This document shows positions 20,801-27,185 of a stretch of DNA of 64,000 bases, one piece after another; position 1 is the first letter of the stretch; every line of letters begins with the position of its first letter. The stretch is from contig URYL01000001.1 of NCBI GenBank assembly GCA_900552075.1, positions 310,001 to 374,000 of the forward strand, read 5' to 3'. The translations under genes and the position numbers were made by a program. This stretch comes from an uncultured Bacteroides sp. Lineage in GTDB: Bacteria > Bacteroidota > Bacteroidia > Bacteroidales > Bacteroidaceae. The notes under the pieces were generated by a model, which was not told the DNA's origin, made no database searches, and saw only the letters and a list, made by a program, of their open reading frames with translations.

Positions 20801-20999
20801 TCAATGTAAATCCCCCTTCAAAATCTGTAATTGTACCATTAGTCGTACCTTTCTGAAGCACACTCGCTCCAATAACCGACTCCCCAGTTCCATCTTTAAC
20901 GACTCCTTTTACGGTAATATTTTGAGACAAAGCCCATAAAGGAATCATACAAAACAATATGAATAGCCATGTCAGGCGTAAATTAAAAGAGTTTTTCAT
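17859..20999 (-). CDS. susC: SusC-like TonB-dependent outer-membrane transporter
   Basis: 1046 residues. A signal peptide (about 1-25, ending ALS/QN) is followed by a carboxypeptidase regulatory-like domain (about 27-110; VKGVVKDGTGESVIGASVLQ). A TonB-box-like stretch (VVVVGYGTQKKEDL) and the plug with the family motif YGVRGANGVIVVTTKKG come next, then a 22-strand barrel ending FFAGLQLTF. It imports oligosaccharides in complex with the SusD-like lipoprotein using TonB energy. It is the first gene of its operon. No sigma/anti-sigma pair or hybrid two-component regulator lies next to it, so control is probably from outside the window. Confidence 0.96.
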   Translation of the reverse strand: MKNSFNLRLTWLFILFCMIPLWALSQNITVKGVVKDGTGESVIGASVLQKGTTNGTITDFEGGFTLNVPSNSVIVVSFVGYKSQEISVAGRTDLTVTLKEDTQLLDDVVVVGYGTQKKEDLTSAIATLSPKEVLKSPGGITDALQGSTAGVNVSGGKIRIRGTSSITGSTDPLWVVDGIIDASGNIPNDNEIESIQVLKDAASCAIYGVRGANGVIVVTTKKGAEGKPKVSFNAYAGFGSNTSKVDMLNPYDYAVYVNELYYNSSDVNAIANGTWNKTVPTGVANPSSPLGSTDWWDEYFSNTNYQKYDLSVSGGSKYASYRIGATHADNDDKMHTEDVKVDNIYANVEGTVGRFTYGGRIFANYSRTNGFTGASLMNTLQTPSNLPVYNEDGSFFLTGNNGRDGNDLVNQIWFLRNEKLRNRSISALGSIFGEIKIFDWLKYRLTYTYSFARNNDATLIPEHDLGTANGRQAYNSQSTTKGGSGHEIIENLLTFDKTFNDVHTLSGVLGVVSEKFDGWSTGISGRSNEYADFGPESRFPDSQNITSSQYNEAYFSYLARVMYSYNSKYMITANFRADESSKFKKGNRWGYFPSFSVGWRVSEESWMKDATSSWLNNLKLRATLGWIGSANAVGRYDYQSVVVTDNRYYTFGPNQINPEGTASNASAPLIENFANPDLSWETTRDAGVGFDLDMFNNKFSLVFDYYNRKTTDMLLAVQLPKSTGNINTMYSNVGSMKNWGIELSATYREQIGDVKLTISPNFSLYRNEVTSLGDNASLAGGACSTGNVTMTVVGQPVAQFWGYKTDGLFRTDEEAANYVNSKGERLQPSAAAGDLKYVDLNGDGQITDDDKTFIGSSLPNCSFGLNITAEYKGFDFSMLWQGDFGNQIYNNWKTELMGGYAAKNQMADMNNRFRAEDVTFTTAGGETITLPANVNTDVPRAVLNDPNGNHTMASDYFIENGSYFRCNRITLGYTFDKALISKAHIESLRLYLGVKNPFTITGYSMFDPQVPNNGSTLNRGVDGAYYYSGDTYWANREFFAGLQLTF

Positions 21000-21299
21000 T
21001 ATAGTTGTATGTTTAAAAGTTAATAAATTTCTTTCTTACTTACCAAGTAATAAATCTTCCATTATTATTACTTCATCCTCCATTATTCCTTGTTGTGTCC
21101 ATACGCATTTCATTTAAGATTACACAATTACAAATCATTTAACATGTTGCAAATGTAATCCTTAATAAATGAAAGAAATTATACCATATTACAAACACGC
21201 ATATTATATGTTACATCCTACTCACGCATGTAACATTTTCTTTATGTCATGATACATTTAGGCTATAAAACATAAAAAAGGCCTTTTCAAGACCATAAA
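21000..21299. promoter_or_regulatory. susC upstream region
   Basis: About 300 bp, very AT-rich, without a gene. It must hold the susC promoter. CATATTATATGTTACA at 21200-21215 with CTCACGCATGTAACATTTT at 21221-21239 repeats the pattern found upstream of the CE1 operon. Several TTACA/TGTAA half-sites are scattered through it. The exact promoter was not resolved. Confidence 0.4.
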
Positions 21300-21403
21300 A
21301 AACGCCTTTACGTTTCATCTGAAACGCAAGGACGTTTTACTTGAAACGCAAGTGCGTTTAAAACAAAACGCAAGTACATTTGATGCCAAACGTACTTGCG
21401 TTT
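21300..21403. repeat. Five palindromes at exact 22-bp period (AAACGC array 1)
   Basis: Five 16-bp units of the form AAACGCnnnnGCGTTT start at 21300, 21322, 21344, 21366 and 21388, each separated by 6 bp of unrelated sequence. The clearest unit is AAACGCAAGTGCGTTT at 21344-21359; others have one or two changes (ACGTTT, ACATTT, AAACGT). Each unit could form a 6-bp hairpin. The array lies 43 bp beyond the stop of the winged-helix gene and 300 bp upstream of susC. The same unit and period recur at 55191-55315. Confidence 0.9.
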
Positions 21404-21445
21404 TTTCACGAGACATTATATGCCCCTAAAAGCCCTCAAAAATCC

Positions 21446-21733
21446 TCAAAATCCCGGAAGGTATTCTTTCAATGCCTCCACATATTCCGCCATGGCCTCC
21501 CTGCCTTTCGGAGTCATCCGGCAAACGGTACGAGGCTTCTTGCCCACAAAGCTTTTCTCTACTTCGATGTAACCGACCTCACTCAGTTTGTCGAGCTGTA
21601 CACTGAGGTTGCCAGCTGTGGCCTGGGTCTGCTCTTTCAGATATACGAACTCAGCTTCCTCCACCGACAAAAGAATCGACATCACCGCCAGACGCAACTG
21701 GGAATGGAGCAATGGGTTCAACTCCTTCAACAT
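21446..21733 (-). CDS. Winged-helix transcriptional regulator (HTH_34/MarR-like)
   Basis: A 95-residue protein consisting of one winged helix: LHSQLRLAVMSILL, recognition region ATAGNLSVQLDKLSEVGYIEVE, wing FVGKKPRTVCRMTPKGREAM. This is the compact form found beside small membrane proteins in many bacteria. Its ATG overlaps the stop of the preceding membrane-protein gene by 7 bp, so the two are translated together. Two copies of the palindrome GTTTAT-TTT-ATAAAC around the operon promoter are the likely binding sites, implying autoregulation. What the pair responds to is unknown. Confidence 0.82.
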   Translation of the reverse strand: MLKELNPLLHSQLRLAVMSILLSVEEAEFVYLKEQTQATAGNLSVQLDKLSEVGYIEVEKSFVGKKPRTVCRMTPKGREAMAEYVEALKEYLPGF

Positions 21734-22344
21734 ACCTGACGCGCTTTACGGTTCAGATAATGGCCGGGCAAAACCATCATCACCAGAAACGACAATCCGA
21801 AATACAGATTCCAGTCGACCGTAGAAGACTGGTGGATGGTATAGGCCATCAGCATATAGATGGCAAAACAGAAAGCCACCAGCGGACACCACGTCACCAA
21901 GCGGCTACGGATAACCACACCGGTAATGGAAACCCCAATACCGCAATAAAGCAGGGACAGAGGAAGCATCAGTGAAAAATCCACCCTTCCATAATAAAAG
22001 GTCAGCAGGCACATGATAAACACCGTCAGCACAAACAGACTGCCTATCACTTTCCAGACCTGCATAATGGCACGGTCCGTATAAGTAATCACCTCTGCGA
22101 CCTGCCGACGCTGTTCCCAAAGCATGAAGCCCCAGAACAAAAACATAGTGAACCAACCAAAGTTCCAGCGAGCATCACCCGTGTAGTACACCAACAAGAA
22201 CAACAAGACTGAAAGGGCGGTAGTGAAATAGCCCCAGTAAAGAAACTGGTTACCACTGCCCACCTCCAGATTTTTCCGTGTGGAATGAATCATCTGCGAA
22301 ATCAGTTCCAGACTTTCCCGTTCCGATAATTTCTTTTCTTCCAT
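21727..22344 (-). CDS. Hypothetical membrane protein paired with winged-helix regulator
   Basis: A 205-residue protein with a cytoplasmic N-terminus (EEKKLSERESLELISQMI, then a charged segment to about 35). About five hydrophobic helices follow, grouped as two, two and two with the last pair near 140-195. I do not recognise a named enzyme family. Similar membrane proteins are often co-transcribed with a small winged-helix regulator. The regulator gene overlaps its stop by 7 bp. The promoter and operators lie at 22380-22478. Confidence 0.75.
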   Translation of the reverse strand: MEEKKLSERESLELISQMIHSTRKNLEVGSGNQFLYWGYFTTALSVLLFLLVYYTGDARWNFGWFTMFLFWGFMLWEQRRQVAEVITYTDRAIMQVWKVIGSLFVLTVFIMCLLTFYYGRVDFSLMLPLSLLYCGIGVSITGVVIRSRLVTWCPLVAFCFAIYMLMAYTIHQSSTVDWNLYFGLSFLVMMVLPGHYLNRKARQVC

Positions 22345-22379
22345 AAGGCACTCATTTTAGAGGTTTCAAACTAAATATA

Positions 22380-22395
22380 GTTTATTTTATAAACC
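22380..22395. promoter_or_regulatory. Operator copy 1, GTTTATTTTATAAACC
   Basis: A perfect inverted repeat GTTTAT-TTT-ATAAAC in the 5' untranslated region, 36 bp before the start codon at 22344. An identical 16-bp copy lies exactly 80 bp upstream. Probable binding site of the winged-helix regulator encoded in the operon. Confidence 0.6.
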
Positions 22396-22446
22396 ATAAA
22401 CTGATAAATAAAAGCAAGGAGGCGCGCTTCTCTCTTGCTTTCACCA

Positions 22447-22478
22447 CAAAGATAAATAAGTTTATTTTATAAACCAAA
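22447..22478 (-). promoter_or_regulatory. Promoter with embedded operator copy 2
   Basis: On the minus strand TTTG (22475-22478), a 20-bp gap and TATCTTTG (22447-22454) match the Bacteroides -33/-7 consensus. The second GTTTATTTTATAAACC (22460-22475) occupies the spacer, so a bound dimer would block polymerase. This is the layout expected of a repressor. Confidence 0.7.
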
Positions 22479-22507
22479 CAAATCAAGAAAAAAATAGATA
22501 AAAAAAA

Positions 22508-22536
22508 GCCGCTCCAGTCTTCTCGACTGAAACGGC
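22508..22536 (-). terminator. Terminator of the cytochrome c peroxidase gene
   Basis: On the minus strand GCCGTTTCAGTC and GACTGGAGCGGC pair around a five-base loop and are followed by a run of eight T. It lies 28 bp after the stop codon at 22564. Confidence 0.8.
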
Positions 22537-22563
22537 CTTCAGGTAGATTATAAAGGTATAGTC

Positions 22564-23952
22564 TTATTTCTTCAAGTCATTCGCATTCGTCAACAACTTG
22601 CCCTGATATTCTCCGGTCAAGGTCTTCAGGAATGCCACAATCTGTTTCACTTCCTGCTGTGACAGGTTCACACCGACTTCATATTTAGCCATAGCTACCA
22701 CCGCATCTTCCAGTGTAGCCTGAGTAGCATCATGGAAATAAGGCGCAGTCAATGCCACGTTACGCAAACCGGGCACTTTAAAGCGGTGACGGTCTCTTTC
22801 GTTCTTGGTTTCCTTGTAACGGCCGTTGTCTTCTACGGTCAGTTCTGTACCACGGTCAGCAAAGTAGTCAGCTTTGATTCCCATCAGTTCATACGACTGT
22901 CCACCCATGTTTTCGCCAACATGGCAAGTAGCACAGTTGTATTTCTTGAACAAATCGTATCCAGCCACTTCTTCGGCATTCATGGCTGTCTTATCGCCTT
23001 TCAGATACTTGTCGAAACGAGAATTCGGAGTCAGCAAGGTTCTTTCAAACTCCTGAATGGCATTCGTAATGTTGGCCTCGTTAATACCGTCAGGATATAC
23101 TTCCGTAAATGCCTTGCTGAATGCGGCGTCTGCTTTCAACTTATCACAGATTTCATCGAACGACTTGCAAGCCATTTCTACCGGATTCAAAGGAGGTCCG
23201 GCTGCCTGGTCGGCCAACGTAGCCGCACGTCCGTCCCAGAACTGCACAAAGTTATACAATGCATTGTAAACAGTCGGAGCATTTACCCCTCCGTGCTGTC
23301 CACCGACACCTTCTGAGAAAGCTTTGTTGTCCACACCACCGGTATTCAATCCGTGGCAAGAAGAACAAGACACAGTGTTATCGGCCGACAGACGTACGTC
23401 ATGGAACAACATCTTACCCAATATCACCTTACGCATATCCACCGGCACGGAATCCTGTACCGGACGAACAGCCTCGTTCGCCCACTGCTTATCGGCCAAC
23501 AGATTCGGATAGGAAGCCGCACGTTGAGATTTCACCCAAGCAAGTACCATCTGTGTCTCCGTATCAGTCAGCGAAGAACCCCAGTGAACAAGATAATACT
23601 TGGCCAACGGCATCGTACCATCGGCAATCACTTTTTCCACCTTGGCCAGATCCACTTCATTGATTTTTTCGCCCTTCTTCAATGCCTCTACCATCGGAGT
23701 CATGTCAAAAGAACGATAGCCCAGGCGGACATCTTCTTTCACCAGTTTGCCTGCTATCGGGAAGCCCGCATAGAAAGGCAACTTCGGATTGGCTGAATGG
23801 CAAGCCATACAGCCGCTACTTTCAATGATTTCTTCCATTTGCGCATTACTTTCCAGGTTGGCTGAAGGTGCTCTATTCACCAACCGGTACACTACGCATA
23901 GTACGATGACTACCACCAGTACGGAAAGAATAATCTTCGAACTTTTTTTCAT
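22564..23952 (-). CDS. Tri-haem cytochrome c peroxidase family protein
   Basis: 462 residues from ATG 23952 (MKKSSKIILSVLVVVIV), preferred over an upstream ATG at 23979 that adds nine residues before the membrane anchor. An N-terminal helix anchors it in the periplasm. Three haem c motifs are visible: CMACH (N-terminal haem-binding domain), CSSCH and CATCH (the di-haem CCP/MauG unit). The family reduces hydrogen peroxide with electrons from the respiratory chain; the extra N-terminal haem probably passes electrons to the core. The two neighbouring genes encode cytochrome c maturation proteins. Peroxidase activity is inferred from family. Confidence 0.9.
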   Translation of the reverse strand: MKKSSKIILSVLVVVIVLCVVYRLVNRAPSANLESNAQMEEIIESSGCMACHSANPKLPFYAGFPIAGKLVKEDVRLGYRSFDMTPMVEALKKGEKINEVDLAKVEKVIADGTMPLAKYYLVHWGSSLTDTETQMVLAWVKSQRAASYPNLLADKQWANEAVRPVQDSVPVDMRKVILGKMLFHDVRLSADNTVSCSSCHGLNTGGVDNKAFSEGVGGQHGGVNAPTVYNALYNFVQFWDGRAATLADQAAGPPLNPVEMACKSFDEICDKLKADAAFSKAFTEVYPDGINEANITNAIQEFERTLLTPNSRFDKYLKGDKTAMNAEEVAGYDLFKKYNCATCHVGENMGGQSYELMGIKADYFADRGTELTVEDNGRYKETKNERDRHRFKVPGLRNVALTAPYFHDATQATLEDAVVAMAKYEVGVNLSQQEVKQIVAFLKTLTGEYQGKLLTNANDLKK

Positions 23953-24003
23953 AAAAGAATAAATTTTAAAATTAAACAACCAAATATATTATCACAAATA
24001 AGA

Positions 24004-24786
24004 CTATGAACGGGAATACAAGTGTACACTTTGCCGGGCTGCCGGAAGGTAATTCACCCCGTACCAGCACATCTGGAGTGACAGGAAAGAAACAATCAGT
24101 ATCCAGTAAAGCGTACGGGCAGAAGCACTTCTGAACAAACGCAGGTGTACATACAGCAGGTAACCGGTCCAAGTCACTGCCGCCCAAGTTTCTTTCGGGT
24201 CCCAGCTCCAGTAATGCCCCCAGGCCGCCTTTGCCCAAATGGCCCCGGTAAGCATCCCCACCGTCAGAAAAGCCAGTCCGGTATACACCAGCTTATCGGC
24301 CGCTTCCAAATAATTGGACCGATGCTTGAAAAGTCCCATACACGACAGGATGAAGGCGCATCCCAGCACAGAATAAGAAAACATATAGATGGTGACATGG
24401 GGAATAAACCACGGACTCTGCAAGGCAGGCATGAGCGACTGGTCATGAATCTCCGGTTTCAGGATATTGACAAGGGCAAAGACTGCCCCCACCACCGTGG
24501 AGAAGCACAAAATCCAAGGATATTTCCAACGAATATAGGTCAACAAGCCGGATACGCCCATAAAAAAGGAATACCACAAACGGGTCTCACCCATGGTGCG
24601 CAAAGGAGGACGCTGCAAGTATATCCAGAATCCGGCAATAAACACTCCAAAGACCAGAATGCCCAACAATGTCAGCAAGATGGCCCAACGGCTCCGTTCC
24701 CTGGAGAACAAAGCAAATGCCGCACCGCTTGCCCACAAAACAATCGCCGACAGGGCAAACCATTCAAAATTATTCCACGTAATCAT
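24004..24786 (-). CDS. ccsA: CcsA/CcmC-family cytochrome c biogenesis protein
   Basis: 260 residues with about seven to eight membrane helices. The tryptophan-rich haem-handling motif WGHYWSWDPKETWAA at about 190 is the signature of the family. Flanking helices supply histidines (HVTIYMF near 150; HLRLF near 215). CcsA presents haem for attachment to apocytochrome c on the outer side of the membrane. It lies between the ResB-like gene (42 bp upstream) and the tri-haem peroxidase (51 bp downstream), all on the minus strand, so the cluster makes and matures its own cytochrome. Confidence 0.9.
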   Translation of the reverse strand: MITWNNFEWFALSAIVLWASGAAFALFSRERSRWAILLTLLGILVFGVFIAGFWIYLQRPPLRTMGETRLWYSFFMGVSGLLTYIRWKYPWILCFSTVVGAVFALVNILKPEIHDQSLMPALQSPWFIPHVTIYMFSYSVLGCAFILSCMGLFKHRSNYLEAADKLVYTGLAFLTVGMLTGAIWAKAAWGHYWSWDPKETWAAVTWTGYLLYVHLRLFRSASARTLYWILIVSFLSLQMCWYGVNYLPAARQSVHLYSRS

Positions 24787-24828
24787 TTAAGCAAAGCATT
24801 AGTTTTTTAAGTCTAGTCATCGAATTTC

Positions 24829-25716
24829 TTAGTATGAAGCCCTTCTTTGCCTGCCAGGCCCAGCCAAGAACAACAGGCAACTCCCGCACAACATCATTAC
24901 AATGCCCAGCCACATAAGATATTTCAAAGGCTCACGCACAATCTGAACCACACAATACTGCGGTTCGGGTGACCGTACATCGTAGGAAGTCAGATAATAA
25001 TCATCCATCCAATTGGCCGCATAAGGATGATTCACTTCCAAATGAGCCTGTTTCCCATCTATCGTGACCTCGGCAAAGAAATGACGAGGAGCTCCATTAG
25101 GATAATGCTCTACCGTAAAATCTGTCAATTGCAATTTTTGAGGCAGATAAACCTTAGCCCCCTGCTCCGTAAAGGCTTCATTGGTAGGCGAAGTCCGGAA
25201 TACGGGAATACGCAAGGTCTGTTCTTCGGCACTGCCAATGAATCCAGCGAAAAGAGCCAGCCACAATCCCGCATGATTGAGCACAAAACGCCACCGGTTC
25301 CGCCCCGGAAGGAAGCATCTCCTCAAGGTAACCATTCCCAAATGAGTGAGCAACACGAACAGACTCATCACAAAAATCCAGGAAGAGGTAAAATGGTAAC
25401 ATCCCAAACGGGAAAGCACGCCCGATTTTTCCGCCATTTCCTGTGCAGAAAGTTGAGGAAACAATCCGATTACCAGACAACCGGCCAAAAACCAGCCCAA
25501 TGTCCAGCAAGTACACCGCGGGGAAAGCCATAGTCTGACGGCCTCGGAAGAACGCTTCTCCTTATATGCATACCATATCCCTCCTATCCAAAGTAAGGCC
25601 AAAAGGAGATCCAGTGGAAAGGTAAAAAAGGCAAACGGGAAATTGCCAAAAGCACATTGAACCACCACTGAAAACAGTAATAATAAAACGAATAGTAAGT
25701 CAGTCTTTAAGTTCAT
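24829..25716 (-). CDS. ResB-like cytochrome c biogenesis protein
   Basis: About 295 residues from ATG 25716 (MNLKTDLLFVLLLL). The open frame extends to 25791, but the promoter -7 box at 25742-25749 puts the transcript start near 25735, so the upstream codons are excluded. Three N-terminal helices and a fourth near 130 are followed by a periplasmic domain with the ResB-type segments KLQLTDFTVEHYPNG and FFAEVTIDGKQ, then a last helix near 275. ResB proteins act with CcsA in system II cytochrome c maturation. No separate long resB is seen here. Confidence 0.78.
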   Translation of the reverse strand: MNLKTDLLFVLLLLFSVVVQCAFGNFPFAFFTFPLDLLLALLWIGGIWYAYKEKRSSEAVRLWLSPRCTCWTLGWFLAGCLVIGLFPQLSAQEMAEKSGVLSRLGCYHFTSSWIFVMSLFVLLTHLGMVTLRRCFLPGRNRWRFVLNHAGLWLALFAGFIGSAEEQTLRIPVFRTSPTNEAFTEQGAKVYLPQKLQLTDFTVEHYPNGAPRHFFAEVTIDGKQAHLEVNHPYAANWMDDYYLTSYDVRSPEPQYCVVQIVREPLKYLMWLGIVMMLCGSCLLFLAGPGRQRRASY

Positions 25717-25741
25717 ACATCCATGATTCATGAAACTATTG

Positions 25742-25775
25742 CAAAGATAAGAACTTAATTGAATATTACAACAAA
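25742..25775 (-). promoter_or_regulatory. Promoter of the ResB-CcsA-peroxidase cluster
   Basis: TATCTTTG on the minus strand (25742-25749), with TTG or TTTG candidates 19-22 bp upstream (25769-25775), fits the Bacteroides consensus and decides the ResB-like start codon. Confidence 0.55.
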
Positions 25776-25832
25776 ATTGTAAATATAACAAACCTATTTC
25801 CTCTTAAAAAAAGAAACAGGTTTGCCAATTCC

Positions 25833-27146
25833 TTATTTTTCCCGACGCATCTGATGACCGTACACCACAATGACCAGAAAACAAATCAGAGGGAGTACGA
25901 AAGATACATTCACTGCCGGCAGCCCCAGCAAGGTCTTGCAGTCTATCAAAGAAGCCTGTAAGGGAGGCAAAACCGATCCTCCCAGAATAGCCATAATCAA
26001 TCCGGCAGCCCCGAACTTCGCATCATCACCCATACCCTTCAGAGCAATACCGTAGATAGTGGGAAACATCAGGGACATACAGGCAGAAACTCCTACCAGG
26101 CAATACATGCCATAGATATTCTGCAAGAAAATCACTCCTAAAATGCACAAGGAAGCCCCAATGGCAAGCACCTTCAGCAACTTACCCGGATTGACATATT
26201 TCAGCATCAAGGTACAAACAAAACGACTGATACAAAAAATCACCATAGCGATAATATTGTATTTCTGCGACAAAACCTCAGCTGCCTGTTCTTCCATACC
26301 TTGCGACATAAACAAACGGGTACCATACTGAATGATAAAAGTCCAGCACATAATCTGCGCTCCTACATAGAAGAACTGTGTCACTACCCCATAACGATAG
26401 CGTTTGACGGCATACAGACGCTTCAAGGTAGGCACAAAATCAATGGAATGAGACTGGTCGGCATTCTTGGGCATACGGGTCAGGCGAATGACAAGAAGCA
26501 TAATCAGTATCACCACTCCAATAGACAAATAAGGGGTGATGAGTATAGTCAGGTCTGAATCGCGAATCGCCTCAAATTCTGCCTGACTAAGCCGGGCACG
26601 CCCGGCGGTGTCCAGCGGATGAAGCTGGTTCTGGATAAAGTTCATGGCCACAAACATCCCCATCAAAGAGCCTATGGGATTGAAGGCCTGTGCCAGATTC
26701 AAGCGGCGGGTAGCGGTTTCCTCCGTTCCCATCGACAGAATATAAGGATTGCAACTGGTTTCCAAGAAAGACAGTCCGCATGTCATAATGAAATAAGCCA
26801 GCAAAAAAGGATAATAGTTGCCGGTCAGTTTGGCTGGGAAAAAAGACAAGGCACCCAAGGCATACAGCCCCAGACCCAGCATGACTCCCGCCTTGTAGGA
26901 ATACTTGCGGATAAACATCGCCGCCGGGAAAGCCATGGCAAAATATCCGCCGTAAAAAGCGACTTGCACCAAGGTTCCGTCGGTCACGCTCATCCTGAAT
27001 ATTTTGGAAAAAGCCTTGACCATAGGATTGGTAATGTCATTGGCAAAGCCCCACAAGGCAAAACAAAAGGTAATCAGAATGAAGGGAATCAGGAAATTCA
27101 CCCCATCCTTCTTTAATATAGATTGGTTATTCGATGTATTACTCAT
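25833..27146 (-). CDS. fucP: L-fucose:proton symporter, FucP family
   Basis: 437 residues, an MFS transporter with twelve predicted helices. The N-terminal segment FCFALWGFANDITNPMVKAF and the motif FLETSCNPYILSMG are characteristic of the FucP/GluP branch. It imports L-fucose across the inner membrane with protons. It is the last gene of the fucose operon, 39 bp after fucK, on the minus strand. Related proteins carry other sugars, but the gene neighbours settle fucose. Confidence 0.93.
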   Translation of the reverse strand: MSNTSNNQSILKKDGVNFLIPFILITFCFALWGFANDITNPMVKAFSKIFRMSVTDGTLVQVAFYGGYFAMAFPAAMFIRKYSYKAGVMLGLGLYALGALSFFPAKLTGNYYPFLLAYFIMTCGLSFLETSCNPYILSMGTEETATRRLNLAQAFNPIGSLMGMFVAMNFIQNQLHPLDTAGRARLSQAEFEAIRDSDLTILITPYLSIGVVILIMLLVIRLTRMPKNADQSHSIDFVPTLKRLYAVKRYRYGVVTQFFYVGAQIMCWTFIIQYGTRLFMSQGMEEQAAEVLSQKYNIIAMVIFCISRFVCTLMLKYVNPGKLLKVLAIGASLCILGVIFLQNIYGMYCLVGVSACMSLMFPTIYGIALKGMGDDAKFGAAGLIMAILGGSVLPPLQASLIDCKTLLGLPAVNVSFVLPLICFLVIVVYGHQMRREK

Positions 27147-27185
27147 GGTATCAGATTTTAATAAAGTCAGCAGGTGACCATTCGG

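Noticed and set aside
21300..21403. CRISPR array
   Set aside because: Repeats are 16 bp, imperfect and palindromic, spacers only 6 bp, and no cas gene is near.
25791..25824. Terminator after fucP
   Set aside because: An AAACCT/AGGTTT stem exists, but the T-run lies in the loop and the trailing tract is poor, so it is not listed as a feature.
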